The notes beneath the pieces were generated by a model. It did no database searches. It was not told the DNA's origin and was given only the letters and a program-made list of their open reading frames with translations. The translations under genes and the position numbers were made by a program. From Psoroptes ovis (lineage: Eukaryota > Arthropoda > Arachnida > Sarcoptiformes > Psoroptidae), in contig PQWQ01000023.1 in NCBI GenBank assembly GCA_002943765.1, positions 188,501 through 252,500 of the forward strand: a stretch of DNA of 64,000 nt, given 5' to 3'. Shown here piece by piece: positions 47,054 to 58,654 of this stretch (within the stretch, counting starts at the first letter, position 1; every line of letters begins with the position of its first letter).

Positions 47054-48700
47054 TTAAAAGATGATAACTGGCCGGCCAGTGATAATTTTGAATAAAATTG
47101 GTGGATAAATAGCCCAACCGGCAACAACAATACCGACTAGCCAATCAATGGCACCAAGCATGATTCGTCGTTTCATTGGTTTCTGATAATGTATTTTTTT
47201 CTCATAAAAAGCTGGATCACCAAGACGTGAAATGACACCTTTGACAACACGATCCGATGGTTTCTTCAAATCATATGCTAAACCAACCATTGAACATAAA
47301 TCGACAAATAATGTCGATGGATTGAACACTTCCCACCATTTTTTCTCACAATTAGCATAATCATATGGGAATGTATGATGATAATTATGTGAACCTTCAC
47401 CTAATGACAGGTACATTGTAATCTTTGATTCAGTTGGACCAATATCTTTGTTATAAGGCCGTAGACCGAATATGTGGGCAATCGAATTGACGGTGAATAA
47501 ATGATGTACGACCACAACTGTACGTAATACGGCCGACATGAAAAATGAGATCACAATATCTTCATTCCATAAATAAACCGGAATCAATGTTGGACCAACA
47601 ACGCTCACCAATAGAAATAATGGAAAATATAATTTCTTCTGCCAAACAATCAACGGATCATCATCTAAATCTTTATGATTTAATTTTTTACCCATTCGTA
47701 TCACATCAGGATGTTTTTTCAACATCCACCAGCCAATATGAGCGAAAAAGAAACCACGTTTAGCATTTTTCGGATCACCATTTGTATCGACAAATTTATG
47801 ATGACAACGATGATCACGTGCATAACTATAACATCCACCATTCATTGATAATGTCTCGACCAATACTAAACCGAAACGTAATAACCATCGTGCTTTGAAT
47901 GAACGATGAGCATATAAACGATGTGCACCGATCGACACACCAAAACCGCCAGCTACACCAAGCAATGCAATCCATGGTACAGTGAAAAATTTGACAGGAT
48001 ATAATGACACATACACATAACCAATTACCAGCAATGTATGAGTGAATAATAACCAAATTACATTGGTCCATTTAATTTGACTTGGTTGATAGCCAAATAT
48101 TGTCAGTTTGAATCGTTTTTTCTTCTTCTGCGAATCGTTTAATTTTTCATCGACACAATCATCATCAATATCAATATGCTTACTATCATTCAATGCAATC
48201 AATTGATATTGACCATTTAATTTGATTTGCTGCTGCTGCTGACCACAATCACTGTTATCAATTGTTATTTGAAGATGCGCAGGGTCATTACTCTTGTCAT
48301 TATCATTATTATTATTATTTTGATCGATGATTAGATTTGATTGTGACATTTTTTTATTATCATTATTTATATTATTATTATTCACTAAAGATGATAGTGT
48401 ATCACCAACAATATCATCATGATCATTATTCACCAAAATGATTGATTTTGATATTGTTTGATCAATACGATTTATGATATTATTTGCCAATGATGATGTA
48501 TCATCATTGTAATCATCATCATTATTTAGTGATCTTTTCTTTATTGAAGATGGCGAAGAAGAAGGGTCAATCGCTGATGCTGTCGATGCATTTGATGATA
48601 ATGATTTTGTTGATAAATTATTATAATCATTATTATTCATATGATCAATTGATGCAGTATCATTTTCAGCAGTATTCGATTCATCTAAATTGATAGCCAT
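47054..48700 (-). CDS. SCD: Acyl-CoA delta-9 desaturase 2 with long disordered N-terminus
   Basis: Intronless, 548 residues, much longer than the usual 330-390. The desaturase core starts near residue 205 and has HRLYAH (260-265), HRCHH (297-301) and HNYHH (438-442), plus NSIAH. The first 195 residues are rich in N, D, S and Q, with poly-N and poly-Q runs, and end in the basic patch KKKKRFK just before the first membrane segment. The frame is open throughout with no better internal start in a desaturase-like context; a start nearer the core cannot be excluded. Function is as for its paralogue; the leader may affect protein turnover or location, which is inference. Confidence 0.93.
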   Translation of the reverse strand: MAINLDESNTAENDTASIDHMNNNDYNNLSTKSLSSNASTASAIDPSSSPSSIKKRSLNNDDDYNDDTSSLANNIINRIDQTISKSIILVNNDHDDIVGDTLSSLVNNNNINNDNKKMSQSNLIIDQNNNNNDNDKSNDPAHLQITIDNSDCGQQQQQIKLNGQYQLIALNDSKHIDIDDDCVDEKLNDSQKKKKRFKLTIFGYQPSQIKWTNVIWLLFTHTLLVIGYVYVSLYPVKFFTVPWIALLGVAGGFGVSIGAHRLYAHRSFKARWLLRFGLVLVETLSMNGGCYSYARDHRCHHKFVDTNGDPKNAKRGFFFAHIGWWMLKKHPDVIRMGKKLNHKDLDDDPLIVWQKKLYFPLFLLVSVVGPTLIPVYLWNEDIVISFFMSAVLRTVVVVHHLFTVNSIAHIFGLRPYNKDIGPTESKITMYLSLGEGSHNYHHTFPYDYANCEKKWWEVFNPSTLFVDLCSMVGLAYDLKKPSDRVVKGVISRLGDPAFYEKKIHYQKPMKRRIMLGAIDWLVGIVVAGWAIYPPILFKIITGRPVIIF

Positions 48701-48961
48701 TATTCGATTTGATTCTGTTATTTGAATATATAGAAATATGAATAAATTTCAAATTTAAACTTGAAAAATAATACAAACGTTTCGCGATACTAATGTGAAG
48801 AATGAATTGATGAATAGTTTTATAATCGATTTTATCAACTACGAAATGCCATATGCCAAAATGATGCGAATAATTATTCGGTGTTCATTTATCTATTTAA
48901 TTGAATCAAAAAGAATATTGATAAGATTATCGATTTTTTGAATTGAAAAATAATCAAAATA

Positions 48962-49041
48962 TTAGGTTGTCCGATAAGTTTTTGCCGATTTTCTTATAAT
49001 TCCCTTCAATAAAATTGGCAAAAACTTTTCGGACAACCTAA
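48962..49041 (-). mobile_element. Mariner-like foldback MITE, subfamily B, reverse
   Basis: TTAGGTTGTCCGATAAGTTT after TA and CTTTTCGGACAACCTAA then TA; hairpin arms of about 28 bp. It lies about 260 bp upstream of the second desaturase start codon. Confidence 0.87.
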
Positions 49042-52000
49042 TATTAATGACTCTGGAAAAATAAAATATTGCACCATCAAATTTTTACTTTAATTAATTG
49101 CAGCCGTATCGAATATAATAATGATACATATTATTATAATAATTATCATTACAAATTCATAGTACATCAATCAATCAAATGTGATCATTTGGCCATGATC
49201 ATCATCATCATCATTGGCTAATCATGCAGAAAATAAATAAAATAAATAAATAAATAACTGATTTTAAATTTCGAATTTCATTTTAAAAAAAATTGTGATC
49301 AAAGCTAAAGACATTTGAACAACAACAACAACGAAACAACAAGTTTGTGTTACGAAATCTTGTGTGAATGTATTATTGTTGCATTCATTCATATTCATTT
49401 TGATTTCAATGAAATGGAACAACAACAATTTGCAATAGCGGCAAATAAATACAATTGAAATATGTTCAAGATGCTAAATAAAGTGACCATGATTACTTGA
49501 ATATATTTCGATTTTCAAATGCTTTGCTTAAATGATTACTTCTTAAATTAATTATCAGATTTATTTCGTGAATGAATGAGAAAAATTAATTTATCTTTTC
49601 CTTTTCTTATCATCATCGTCAAATGGTTGCTTTTACCACACTTAAATATGATGTGATATTCAATGTAATATTTGAAACTTTGAAACAAAAAAAAAAACAT
49701 TTGATTAGGCCTGCAGGCAACGATTTCATGAATGATGATGTCCTTCAAATAATTGAAGAAAGTAAAATGTACAAATCATTGGAAATTGAACTGATAAATG
49801 AAATGTGAATGGACATTTGAAACACGTATTTCGTTGTTTTTTCGTATTGGAATACTAATTTTAAATTTTTTTTATTATTATGATGCTAAATCAAGATATA
49901 AGATTGATTCGTTGTTGTTTTGAGATTGAGAGAAATTTTTGATTGCAAAATATAGCAACATTTGTTCGAATTGAATTTTCGTACGCACTAATATTTATTC
50001 ATCATTTAAACAGCGTAAAAATACGCTTCGAACTAAGTCGATTTAAAATGCGATTGACGCATTAATGTCTTAAATCAAACTGAAACAATGATAAATAATC
50101 GGCGATCATGATAAGCAATCAGATTTCTGAGCGTACAACTAAAATACACTTGTTTCAAATGAGAATTATTGAAAATTACCAGGTTTCTTGATTGGTTCAT
50201 AAGAATTCATAAGAAAATTTGAAAAAAATGATGGAAATTGTCAAATGATTTGATTGACTATTTGACAATAATTATTATCATTTTCGATTCGATTTCATCA
50301 AATGACCTTAAACTAATTGATTATTATTTATTTTAATATGTTTATAAATGTTGTTATCACATTGAAATGATGAATTTCAAATTCAAAAAAAAATCGATGA
50401 CCTATTTAATAATGAATTAAATAGATACACATTCAAATATATGTTAGCGTTACTTTTAATAGCATTCATTTTTGAATTTGATCAAGGATCAATTGTTCAA
50501 ATGTGTTTATTTATATGATGAATACACCACCTCACACACAAAGGAAAAATCTTATTGAATCATTAATTTGAAATAAATAAATTTGAATAATTAAACAAAT
50601 TAAAATATTGAAATAATGATGATTACTTAATCATCATCATTTATTTGATTGATTGCTTACGGTTGATTGGATCAAATTCAACGTGAACACAATCAATCAT
50701 CAGTGCAGCAGCACCGGAATTTTGTAAATTTTTGAAATTTAAAGTTTAAGTTGAATAAGAATTAAATAATACCTACATTCAAATTCTATTTTCACTGATG
50801 ATAAAAGAATTTTTGCAAATTAGCAAAGTTGAAATATTCTAAATCTGGTTTGAAGTAGTTAGTGGGTCAAATTGAATTTTCAAAATTGATTGATTGATTC
50901 GATTGATTAGTGATAAATTTTGTATGACTAAAATATCAAATCAAATAGATAAATGTATTGAAAATTTGTCATCAAAATAACTAAAAAAATAAAAAAATCG
51001 AACGGAAAACTATTCAAAAAAAAAATTCATCCGAATTACGTCTTTTCCTCATGACAATTACTACAATGATATGCTAATGATGGTCACTACAGTTGGTCAG
51101 TTTTTTTGAAAATGACATCACATCAATTGCATTGATATAATATGGAAAATTTGACAAAAATTTATAGGGAAAAAAATGTACAAATAAAATCAAATATTAA
51201 TAATAATTACTGGTCAGATGGTTTTAATTTTCTATCGATATTGATATATTACTATTTAATGTATGAGAGTACTGTCAATTGATATTTATTTTATTTTATT
51301 TTTTTTCGAATAATTCAAAATTAAATTACATATTTTGACAGTGACTCGATTCGAAAGACTCAGTATTGTTCAAAAGTTCAATCAAATTAAATCAATATTA
51401 TTCAAACATTCATTCAAATTGAATTGTCAAAAAATAAAACTTACCTTGTATTCGAAAAAATACGGAAATTTTTGGCTTGATCAAATAATATATGTGTGTG
51501 TTCAAATAATAAAACCACAAAACATAAAATAAAAACAATTATTGAATTATAATTAAGAAAAATAAGTTCAGGGACAATATGTTTCAAATATTGTTGAACA
51601 TCAAAAAACAAAGAACAAGTTGATTTTGTACATTTAAAATTGAACATTTGACACAATCATGTTGAATTATTTGGTTTGATTAAATTCATTAAATGCAAAC
51701 ACACATTAGAATATCGTTAAAATCATTTGAAGAAAATCATCATCGTATTTATGCGTGTGATTGATTGGTTAGTGAATATACATTTGAATATATCAGAGTA
51801 AAATATTGATAATCAAAATTATCACCAAAATAATTAATTTTGATAATTCAAACTTGAATATACAAAGTATAAGATAAATAAATAATACAAAGATCGTATG
51901 ATTATTTGGACAAATTTTTAAATCTCTTCATTGTTATCAACAAATAAACAAATATTGATTGATTGGATTTGGATCTTGGAATTTTTGATTAAGAAGAAAT

Positions 52001-52396
52001 TGGTTGATTTGATTGATTGATTGATTTGATTCGATTCGAATGGTGGTCATTCAATCGAACGTGGACAAAATGATTCGAAAAAAGAATCTTTTTTTTTGAA
52101 GATTTTTTTTTTGTCACAAACAAAAATTAATTGGCGGTGGTGGAATCTTTTTTGAATTTTTGAATTTGGAAATTTTCTTTTTGAAATTTTTCCTTCTCTT
52201 TTATTTTTCTGGAAATTTTCTCTCATTTTTTTTTTTTTTTTTTTGGAAAAAAATTCAAAGGTGAAAAAAGAGAAAACTTTCATCAGGCAAGCAGGCATTC
52301 AGTTCAATGAAATTTTGAAATTTTGATGATTCAAATGAAGAATGAATGGTGGCGAAAATAATGAAATATGAATCGTTTTTGATATTATTAAATATA

Positions 52397-52558
52397 CAGA
52401 GTTTCAAGTTTTAATTCGTAGTTTTGAAATTAATTTTCGTAGTTTTAAAATTGAATTTCGTAATTTCACTGGTTTAAAATTGCATTCAAAACTATGAAAA
52501 TTAACTTGAAAACTATGAAAATTAATTTTAAAACTACGAATTAAAATTTGAAACTTTG
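52397..52558 (+). mobile_element. 162-bp Tc1-like foldback MITE, copy 1
   Basis: Starts CAGAGTTTCAAGTTTTAATT after TA and ends AATTTGAAACTTTG before TA. Almost the whole element folds back on itself (arms of about 70 bp) and contains repeats of CGTAGTTTTxAAATT. It matches the copy at 54010 in reverse orientation and has the same length. Confidence 0.8.
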
Positions 52559-53099
52559 TATGTTGGGAAATAACAATTAGTTGTTAATATTAATAGTAAT
52601 AACAGTAATATAATGACAACTAGTCATCGACAATGATTGGTTTATTATTATTATTGCGATCAAACAATTATTTTTGATGACCATCACTTTCAGAGATAGA
52701 TTCATGGATGTTCCATTGTTTCATGTATTGTTTTCGAATCGATCGATAATAATGAATTTTTCATGGCAATCATTAACAATGGTATTAACAATCCAATTAG
52801 CAATGGAAGGGTTGGTTCGGTAATGGGTTTTAATGACTTCTTATTGTTTCACAGAGGTCTATTGTTATTGCAATCGATTTCCGATACCTTGAAGATATGA
52901 ATGCGTATCTTAAATATCTTAAATAATCAATTAAAAGTCTATACTTTCCCGACACAGCCAAAGGTGTTATTAACATATTTAAAACATGAACGAATTAAAA
53001 ATTGAAACAATGGCAAATTACATTAAAATGAATGATGCAAAATGGTGCACGTGTTGGCTCCCACGGACACTTGCTTTCAAGTCATTCTGACTAATAATA

Positions 53100-53178
53100 T
53101 TAGATTGTCCGAAAAGTTTTTGCCGATTATATCGTAACAATAATTGAAAAATCGGTAAGTACTTTTCGGACAATCTAA
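53100..53178 (+). mobile_element. Mariner-like foldback MITE, subfamily B, forward
   Basis: TTAGATTGTCCGAAAAGTTT after TA, GCCGATTATATCGTAACAAT core, CTTTTCGGACAATCTAA then TA. The GATTGTCC/GGACAATC ends keep matching changes in both arms. Confidence 0.87.
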
Positions 53179-54009
53179 TATTATTATCGTTTCGCGATTA
53201 TGATGATGGTCATACGTGATCATTTTTTTTATTATGGCCACCACTTTCAATTAATGCCGTTTACAATTACAATGATTGCATAATTGCACATATGATACAT
53301 CGTACGCTGTGAATGTTTGCATGTATTAATTCACGTACATATAGAAGATGAACAAAATTTCAAATTTGATTCGATCAATTGATCAACAATTGTTTGATGA
53401 GAGAGAAATTCAAATTTACTTTGTGAAATTCAATTTCACAATTTTGGCCATTTCGGATTGGAAATCCGGCTATCTGTTTGAATGTCAATGTTTTGATTAT
53501 TGTCAAATTGATTTTGTTCGAATAGAGCAACATCAATCCATCATAAATGAATGATTGAATGATTGGCCAAAACGATAATCTTAAATAGTCATTTGTTCAT
53601 ATTTCAATTGAAATTTCTTCAATTTCTTCGACTCAGAACCTTGAATAAACCATGGACATTCAGATGTGATTAAATCAATCGACTCAAATAAAACAATTCA
53701 GATGAGCAAATATTGCATCGACAAGGTTTTCGAATATGAATGAATGAATGAATGAATGATGATAATCGAATCAATATTTATTTGTTGGCAAGTCCATCAC
53801 CTAATAATCAGCTGATGATGATGAATTCCTTGTCTTGTGTCATTGATCAATTTTGAATTTTTATGATTATCGATAGTTTTAAAAAAAAATATTTATTTAT
53901 TCATTTAAAAAATTTCAATAATATAAAATATATATGACAACTAAAATTAATAAAAAAAAGTTTGTAAAATGTATGTATATATGTGAGTATTCAATGGTGA
54001 GAAATTTAA

Positions 54010-54171
54010 CAGGATTTCAAGTTTTAATTCGTAGTTTTGAAATTTAATTTCGTAGTTTTCAAGTTGATTTTCATAGTTTTGAATGCAATTTTCAACAGTG
54101 AAATTACGAAATTTAATCTTAAAACTACGAAAATCAATTTCAAAACTCTGAATTAAAACTTGAAAATCCTG
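54010..54171 (-). mobile_element. 162-bp Tc1-like foldback MITE, copy 2, inverted
   Basis: Starts CAGGATTTCAAGTTTTAATT and ends TGAAAATCCTG before TA. Same length and central GTGAAATTACGAAATT segment as the copy at 52397 but on the other strand. The CAG ends and TA flanks suggest the Tc1/mariner superfamily. Confidence 0.8.
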
Positions 54172-54299
54172 TATGTTGAACATTGAAAAACATTCAAAAT
54201 TTAAATTATAAATGATCATATGAAATGTGAATACATTCGGAATTCGATTATTACAGAATTAACATCTAATGGATTGATGAATCGATTTAATCGATTAAA

Positions 54300-55722
54300 T
54301 CAATATCGAAATGATGATGAACGATTCAAACGATTCGATGATGATGGCGTTGATGATGATGATTGCTGCTGATGATGATCAACCAATGATGATGATGATG
54401 AATAATGATTACTAGAATTATTCATTTGCTGTTGATGATGATGATTTTGATGATTATGATGACCATTGGCCAATGATAATTTACGATATATACGATCATG
54501 ATAATGTGCACGACCTATTGGTGCATAAAGACCTGTTGGCACTACGGAATAATCCAAGCATTTCCATATTGTACTGGCCATTTTCTGGGGAAATATGCTA
54601 CGGAAAATTCAATGAATAAGATAAATAATTGGGACTGAAACAAAGGTCGACAAACAAATACCTTAGAAGTCTATGTATCCATTTGAATGTTTTTGGCAGA
54701 ACGAAAAATTCTTCTTCTCTTAATATGGCATCGAATATCAGTTCGACAGCATATTCTAATGGCATCACGGGCAGTAGCCATGGAAAACGTGTTTTCGTAG
54801 GTATATCGATACCGGTGCCACTTATGCCCAGGGGACAAACAGTAGTCAAACGTATTTGAGAATTTTCATCCAGCTCTTCATATAAACATTTCATGAAGCC
54901 AACGACAGCATGTTTACTGGCACTGTAAAGCAATAATCAATCAATTTGGAGTTCGATTGCTAGTCAATCATCGACTTACCCATAAGCGGTAAAATATGGA
55001 CTACCCATAATACCGGCCGAAGATGCTATGGCAACAATATGACCAGAATTATTTTTTTCCATGGCTGGCAAAAATTGTTTGACAGTCCAAAAATGTGACA
55101 TTATATTAACATCGAATATTTGCCGAATTTTTTCTGATTTTAAATTTTTAAACGGTTCACAAGGTGCTATGCCAGCATTATTGATCAATATATCAACATC
55201 ACCGAATTGATTACGCAATATTTGCGATGCATTTTGTACTTGTTGCTCGTTACTTACATCAACCGTGAACCAAGCAGCTGCTTGTTGCTGTTGTTGTTGC
55301 GATTTGTTAGTCAATGAATGTCTATTGTTGTTATAATGATTTGAACCATTATTATGATGATTCGAATTTGTTGATTTTAATTTGATTATTTCATCAACCA
55401 TCATACAAGTTTCTTTGACAGCATTCTGAAATAAAAATGATTCAAATTAGTTTAAATAAATCAAAAAAATTCGAAATCTTACTTCATTAATGTCCCAAAG
55501 GATAGTGTGGGCACCATGTTGAGCAAATCTGAGCGCTAATTCACGCCCAATACCAGAACCAGCACCAGTAATTAATACTATTTTATTTCTAACATTTTTC
55601 CGCGGGCCAGGCAATATGGCCGCACGTAATGGTCCTAACAATGTTTTCAACAGCAAAATCGATAAACGTGATATTTGTGTAATCCATAGAAATATAATGT
55701 ACAAACGTAATAATATTGTCAT
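54300..55722 (-). CDS. Short-chain dehydrogenase/reductase, SDR16C (RDH10 / SDR16C5)-like
   Basis: Four exons, 55722-55483, 55425-54980, 54922-54662 and 54597-54300, give 414 residues; introns are 57, 57 and 64 bp. SDR16C enzymes are membrane-anchored NAD(P) oxidoreductases acting on retinol or other lipophilic alcohols. The N-terminal membrane segment (about 1-30) is followed by the cofactor motif TGAGSGIG (52-59), INNAG (161-165), IASSAG (213-218) and the catalytic YGASK (Y228, K232). An N/H/Q-rich insertion (about 97-130) interrupts the Rossmann fold between the second strand and the WFTVDV strand. The C-terminal 60 residues are H- and S-rich. Both extras are low-complexity expansions; the catalytic residues are intact. 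The exact substrate is unknown. Confidence 0.88.
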
Positions 55723-56866
55723 TATTCAAGATTTTTTTTTTCAATTGTTATTGACGTTCAAATAATTACTGATTCAAATTCAATCCATTTAGTTGACCGA
55801 ATAGATTTACGATAATCGATAATAATCGATTGTTGATGATCAATAATTAATTAATTGATTGATTAAACCAAAATGAACCTTAATCAATTAACAAAAAATG
55901 AATTTAAAATTTAAGAAATTTGGCTGGAAAATAATATTTTGTCGTTTTATACATAAGAAAAAAAGGCACTGAAACAAGAAAATGAATATTGAAATATTGA
56001 TCAATGATCAATGAGATTTATTGGATGAATGTATTGGATGTATCACTCAATTAACAATCACCAATCACAAATATGATTGTGAATTATCAAACAAAAATGT
56101 ACCAAAAGCAAATTGCCCAAAAAAAAAAACATTTCTTGTTGTTTCTGATTGATACATGTTTATGAATATCAATCAAAATTGAAAATCAAAATCGAATGTA
56201 TTTTCACGAAAAACATCAAAATCGAACAACAGCAAATATATCCTTTTTTGACAAGTGATATATATGTTTGAATTCATATACGATACATTTTCATATTTTC
56301 ACGTTTACATTTCACCAAATTTGATTTGATTTTGTTGTTATCATCAATCAATCAGCCAAAAAAAAAAAAATTGTTTAAATTCAAATCGAATCGAATCAAA
56401 TTTGAAAAAACAGCCACAAACCATTCATTCATTGGTTGAAAGTCTTAATACATTTTGAGTCATAAATACAAAAACAACAAATAAACAAAATGTTTCGACC
56501 ACTTGTTGTTGTTCAAGTCATATCTAACTGTTTAATATGTGTGTGTATGAATGAATGAATGAATGAAGCGTATAACTAGCGTATGAATGAAGCACCAAGC
56601 ACCAAAATGAATGCATTTAAAAGGTTCAATAATTAGCCATTGGATGGTGGCGCCGGCCATCAAATACTGAATTGATTAGTGGTACACCCAAACAACATTA
56701 TCAAATACGGTATATCCGCCATTTATCAATGATTATTACAAATGAACAATCATTGAATTCAATTCGAATCGAATGAACAAAACAAGACAAACAAACAAAA
56801 ATAAACGGATGTTTTATTTCATTGGTTGAATTCAAGATTTAAAATTGAAAATTGTTAATGAAATTT
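55723..56866. other. Intergenic, dehydrogenase promoter and RUVBL1 3' flank
   Basis: 1.1 kb of AT-rich DNA with AT and GAAT microsatellite-like runs (for example near 56550). A short GC-rich patch lies at 56646-56660 (GTGGCGCCGGCCATC). No gene seen. Confidence 0.5.
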
Positions 56867-58371
56867 TTATTTGAGATAAAATTTACTTTCATCATTCAAT
56901 ATGATTGCCGATTGTCGACAATCACTGAATAGTTCACTGACTTCATCCAATATTTTCGTCGTTATGTTTGACAGATAAATTTTGGCCAATTGTTGACATG
57001 GTGATAATAATTGTAATGCATAACGCAATGTTGTACGTGAACCAATCATTGATAATTGTAACAATGCAGCATCATCTATGTCCAGTGATTCATATTTAAC
57101 TCTTATTCGTATTATCTATTATTGGTAAATAGCATTAAATAAACAGAAACAAAGTCAATTATTTAATAATTTGGAATTTAAAACTTCAAATACCTTTAGA
57201 ATTTCTTCCCGAGTATATGGTACTGTTTTGATAATGATGGTACGATCGAGGAAATCAATCGGTATACCATGTGGTGCATAAATATCATCACTACCACGTA
57301 TCAAACAATTACCACGATTCGATGCCATTATAACTATTGGTGCTATATTCGATTCCAATGCTTTGGACAGGAATGTGAAACACTCCAAATCCAACATATG
57401 TACTTCGTCGATAAACAAAACACCCGAAATTAATTCTGCTTGTCCACTTTCGATTAATTTATTTACTTTTTTATTGATTTCGATACGCAGTTTATCAGTG
57501 ATTTCAGTTTTCTTTTGTTTAATCAGCTGACTCATCATCGAAAGTACATCTTGTCCACCTTGTGGATGTGCATTTGCATAATCTAAATCATGAAGGGTAA
57601 TATCTTGAACAATAGCTTTACGTTTGTAAACATCACCTTTTGGCAGCGGTACATATTCATCAGCTTCTAAATCAAATTCAGTTGCATATGAATCAGATCG
57701 ACCAATACGTTTCAGTGATCCACTATTCACTTCAATATAAATAACATCACCAACTTCAACTTTTTGTTTTTGCAGCGATTCATATATGCTTGGGTCTAAT
57801 TTCAATTGTTTTGTTCCTTTTGTTGCTTTTAATGTTAATAATAAATGATGAATTTGTTTCCCGTAGCCGCCCAATGGATTATCCATTTCAATCGGAGTGA
57901 TTTCACAAACTTCACCTTCATATACTTCTTTCGTCTCTTTGATTCGCAAACCGATGGCACGTCGAAAATTTTCCATGAGTATTTCAGTTTTTTTAACTTC
58001 AGCCGAATAAACTTCACCAGCAACCATCGGACAGAATGGTATTTGATCACCAAGTTCTTGTGAAATGGCTAAGGCTAGCGCTGTCTTGCCGGTACCTGGA
58101 GGTCCGACAAACAATATAGCACGGCCTGCCATTTTTTTCAATTTAATCAAATCGACAACAACACCAGCAGCCTGTAATGAATATTTTCGATTAATTCACT
58201 GTTCTGTCATTCTGTAATTCGACATACCTTTCGGGCTTTATGTTGTCCAACAAGACCACATGAATCTTGTGCCACATTTCCATCGGGACTCAATCCCAAT
58301 CCTTTGATATGACTGTGTGTGGCAATACGTTGTTGTTTATCATTTGTTTTGATATTATCATTTTTAAACAT
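56867..58371 (-). CDS. RUVBL1: AAA+ ATPase RUVBL1 (pontin)
   Basis: Three exons, 58371-58228, 58171-57194 and 57115-56867, with introns of 56 and 78 bp, give 456 residues, the same length as human RUVBL1. With RUVBL2 it forms the ring ATPase of the INO80, SWR1/SRCAP and TIP60 complexes and of the R2TP chaperone. Visible: RIATHSHIKGLGL at the N-terminus, Walker A GPPGTGKT (71-78), the KKTEILMENFRRAIGLRIKE segment that marks RUVBL1, Walker B FIDEVH (near 300), sensor ASNRG, and the C-terminal arginine region SRTTLRYALQLL. I chose the ATG at 58371 over the in-frame one at 58407 because it gives the exact family length. Divergent from the ASPSCR1-like gene with 283 bp between start codons. Confidence 0.95.
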
Positions 58372-58654
58372 TTTCGGCTTTGATTGTCGATATCGATATA
58401 TTTCCAAATGTCAAAAAAGATGATTTAATTTTGTTTTTTTGGAATTTAATTTTCGAATGTTTGAGCGCGTGCATAAAAAAACCATCTGTCATTAAAGGAC
58501 GTACGCGAAAAAAGTGACGAAAATATCGATAGTATCGATGTTTAAAAAATTAAGTGATTTGACAATTTTTTCTCTTGTCCTCCTCTCAGTAATAATTGCC
58601 ACTATTTATTCTGGTATTTGAATACTTTGGATATCAATTACATCGGTCCAAAAA
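58372..58654. promoter_or_regulatory. Bidirectional promoter between RUVBL1 and the ASPSCR1-like gene
   Basis: 283 bp between divergent start codons. Contains TATCGATAGTATCGATG at about 58524-58540, which includes TATCGATA, identical to the Drosophila DRE site of DREF, and a TCGATATCGATA at about 58387. TATCGATA is expected a few times by chance in DNA this AT-rich, so the match is suggestive only. Confidence 0.5.

Larger units (their letters stand above)
48701..54299. other. Gene-poor 5.6-kb stretch upstream of the second desaturase
   Basis: Holds one B-type foldback at 48962, another at 53100, the inverted pair of 162-bp elements at 52397 and 54010, the palindrome GCGTAAAAATACGC at 50013, and long A or T runs near 52210-52240. 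Open frames are short, AT-rich and unlike known proteins. The far-left part should carry the desaturase 2 promoter. Confidence 0.6.

Noticed and set aside
53348..53554. 68-codon plus-strand frame near the 162-bp element pair
   Set aside because: No domain pattern, no neighbouring exons, and typical local composition.
58372..58407. Upstream in-frame ATG for RUVBL1 at 58407
   Set aside because: The ATG at 58371 gives exactly the human length of 456; the 12 extra residues have no counterpart in the family.
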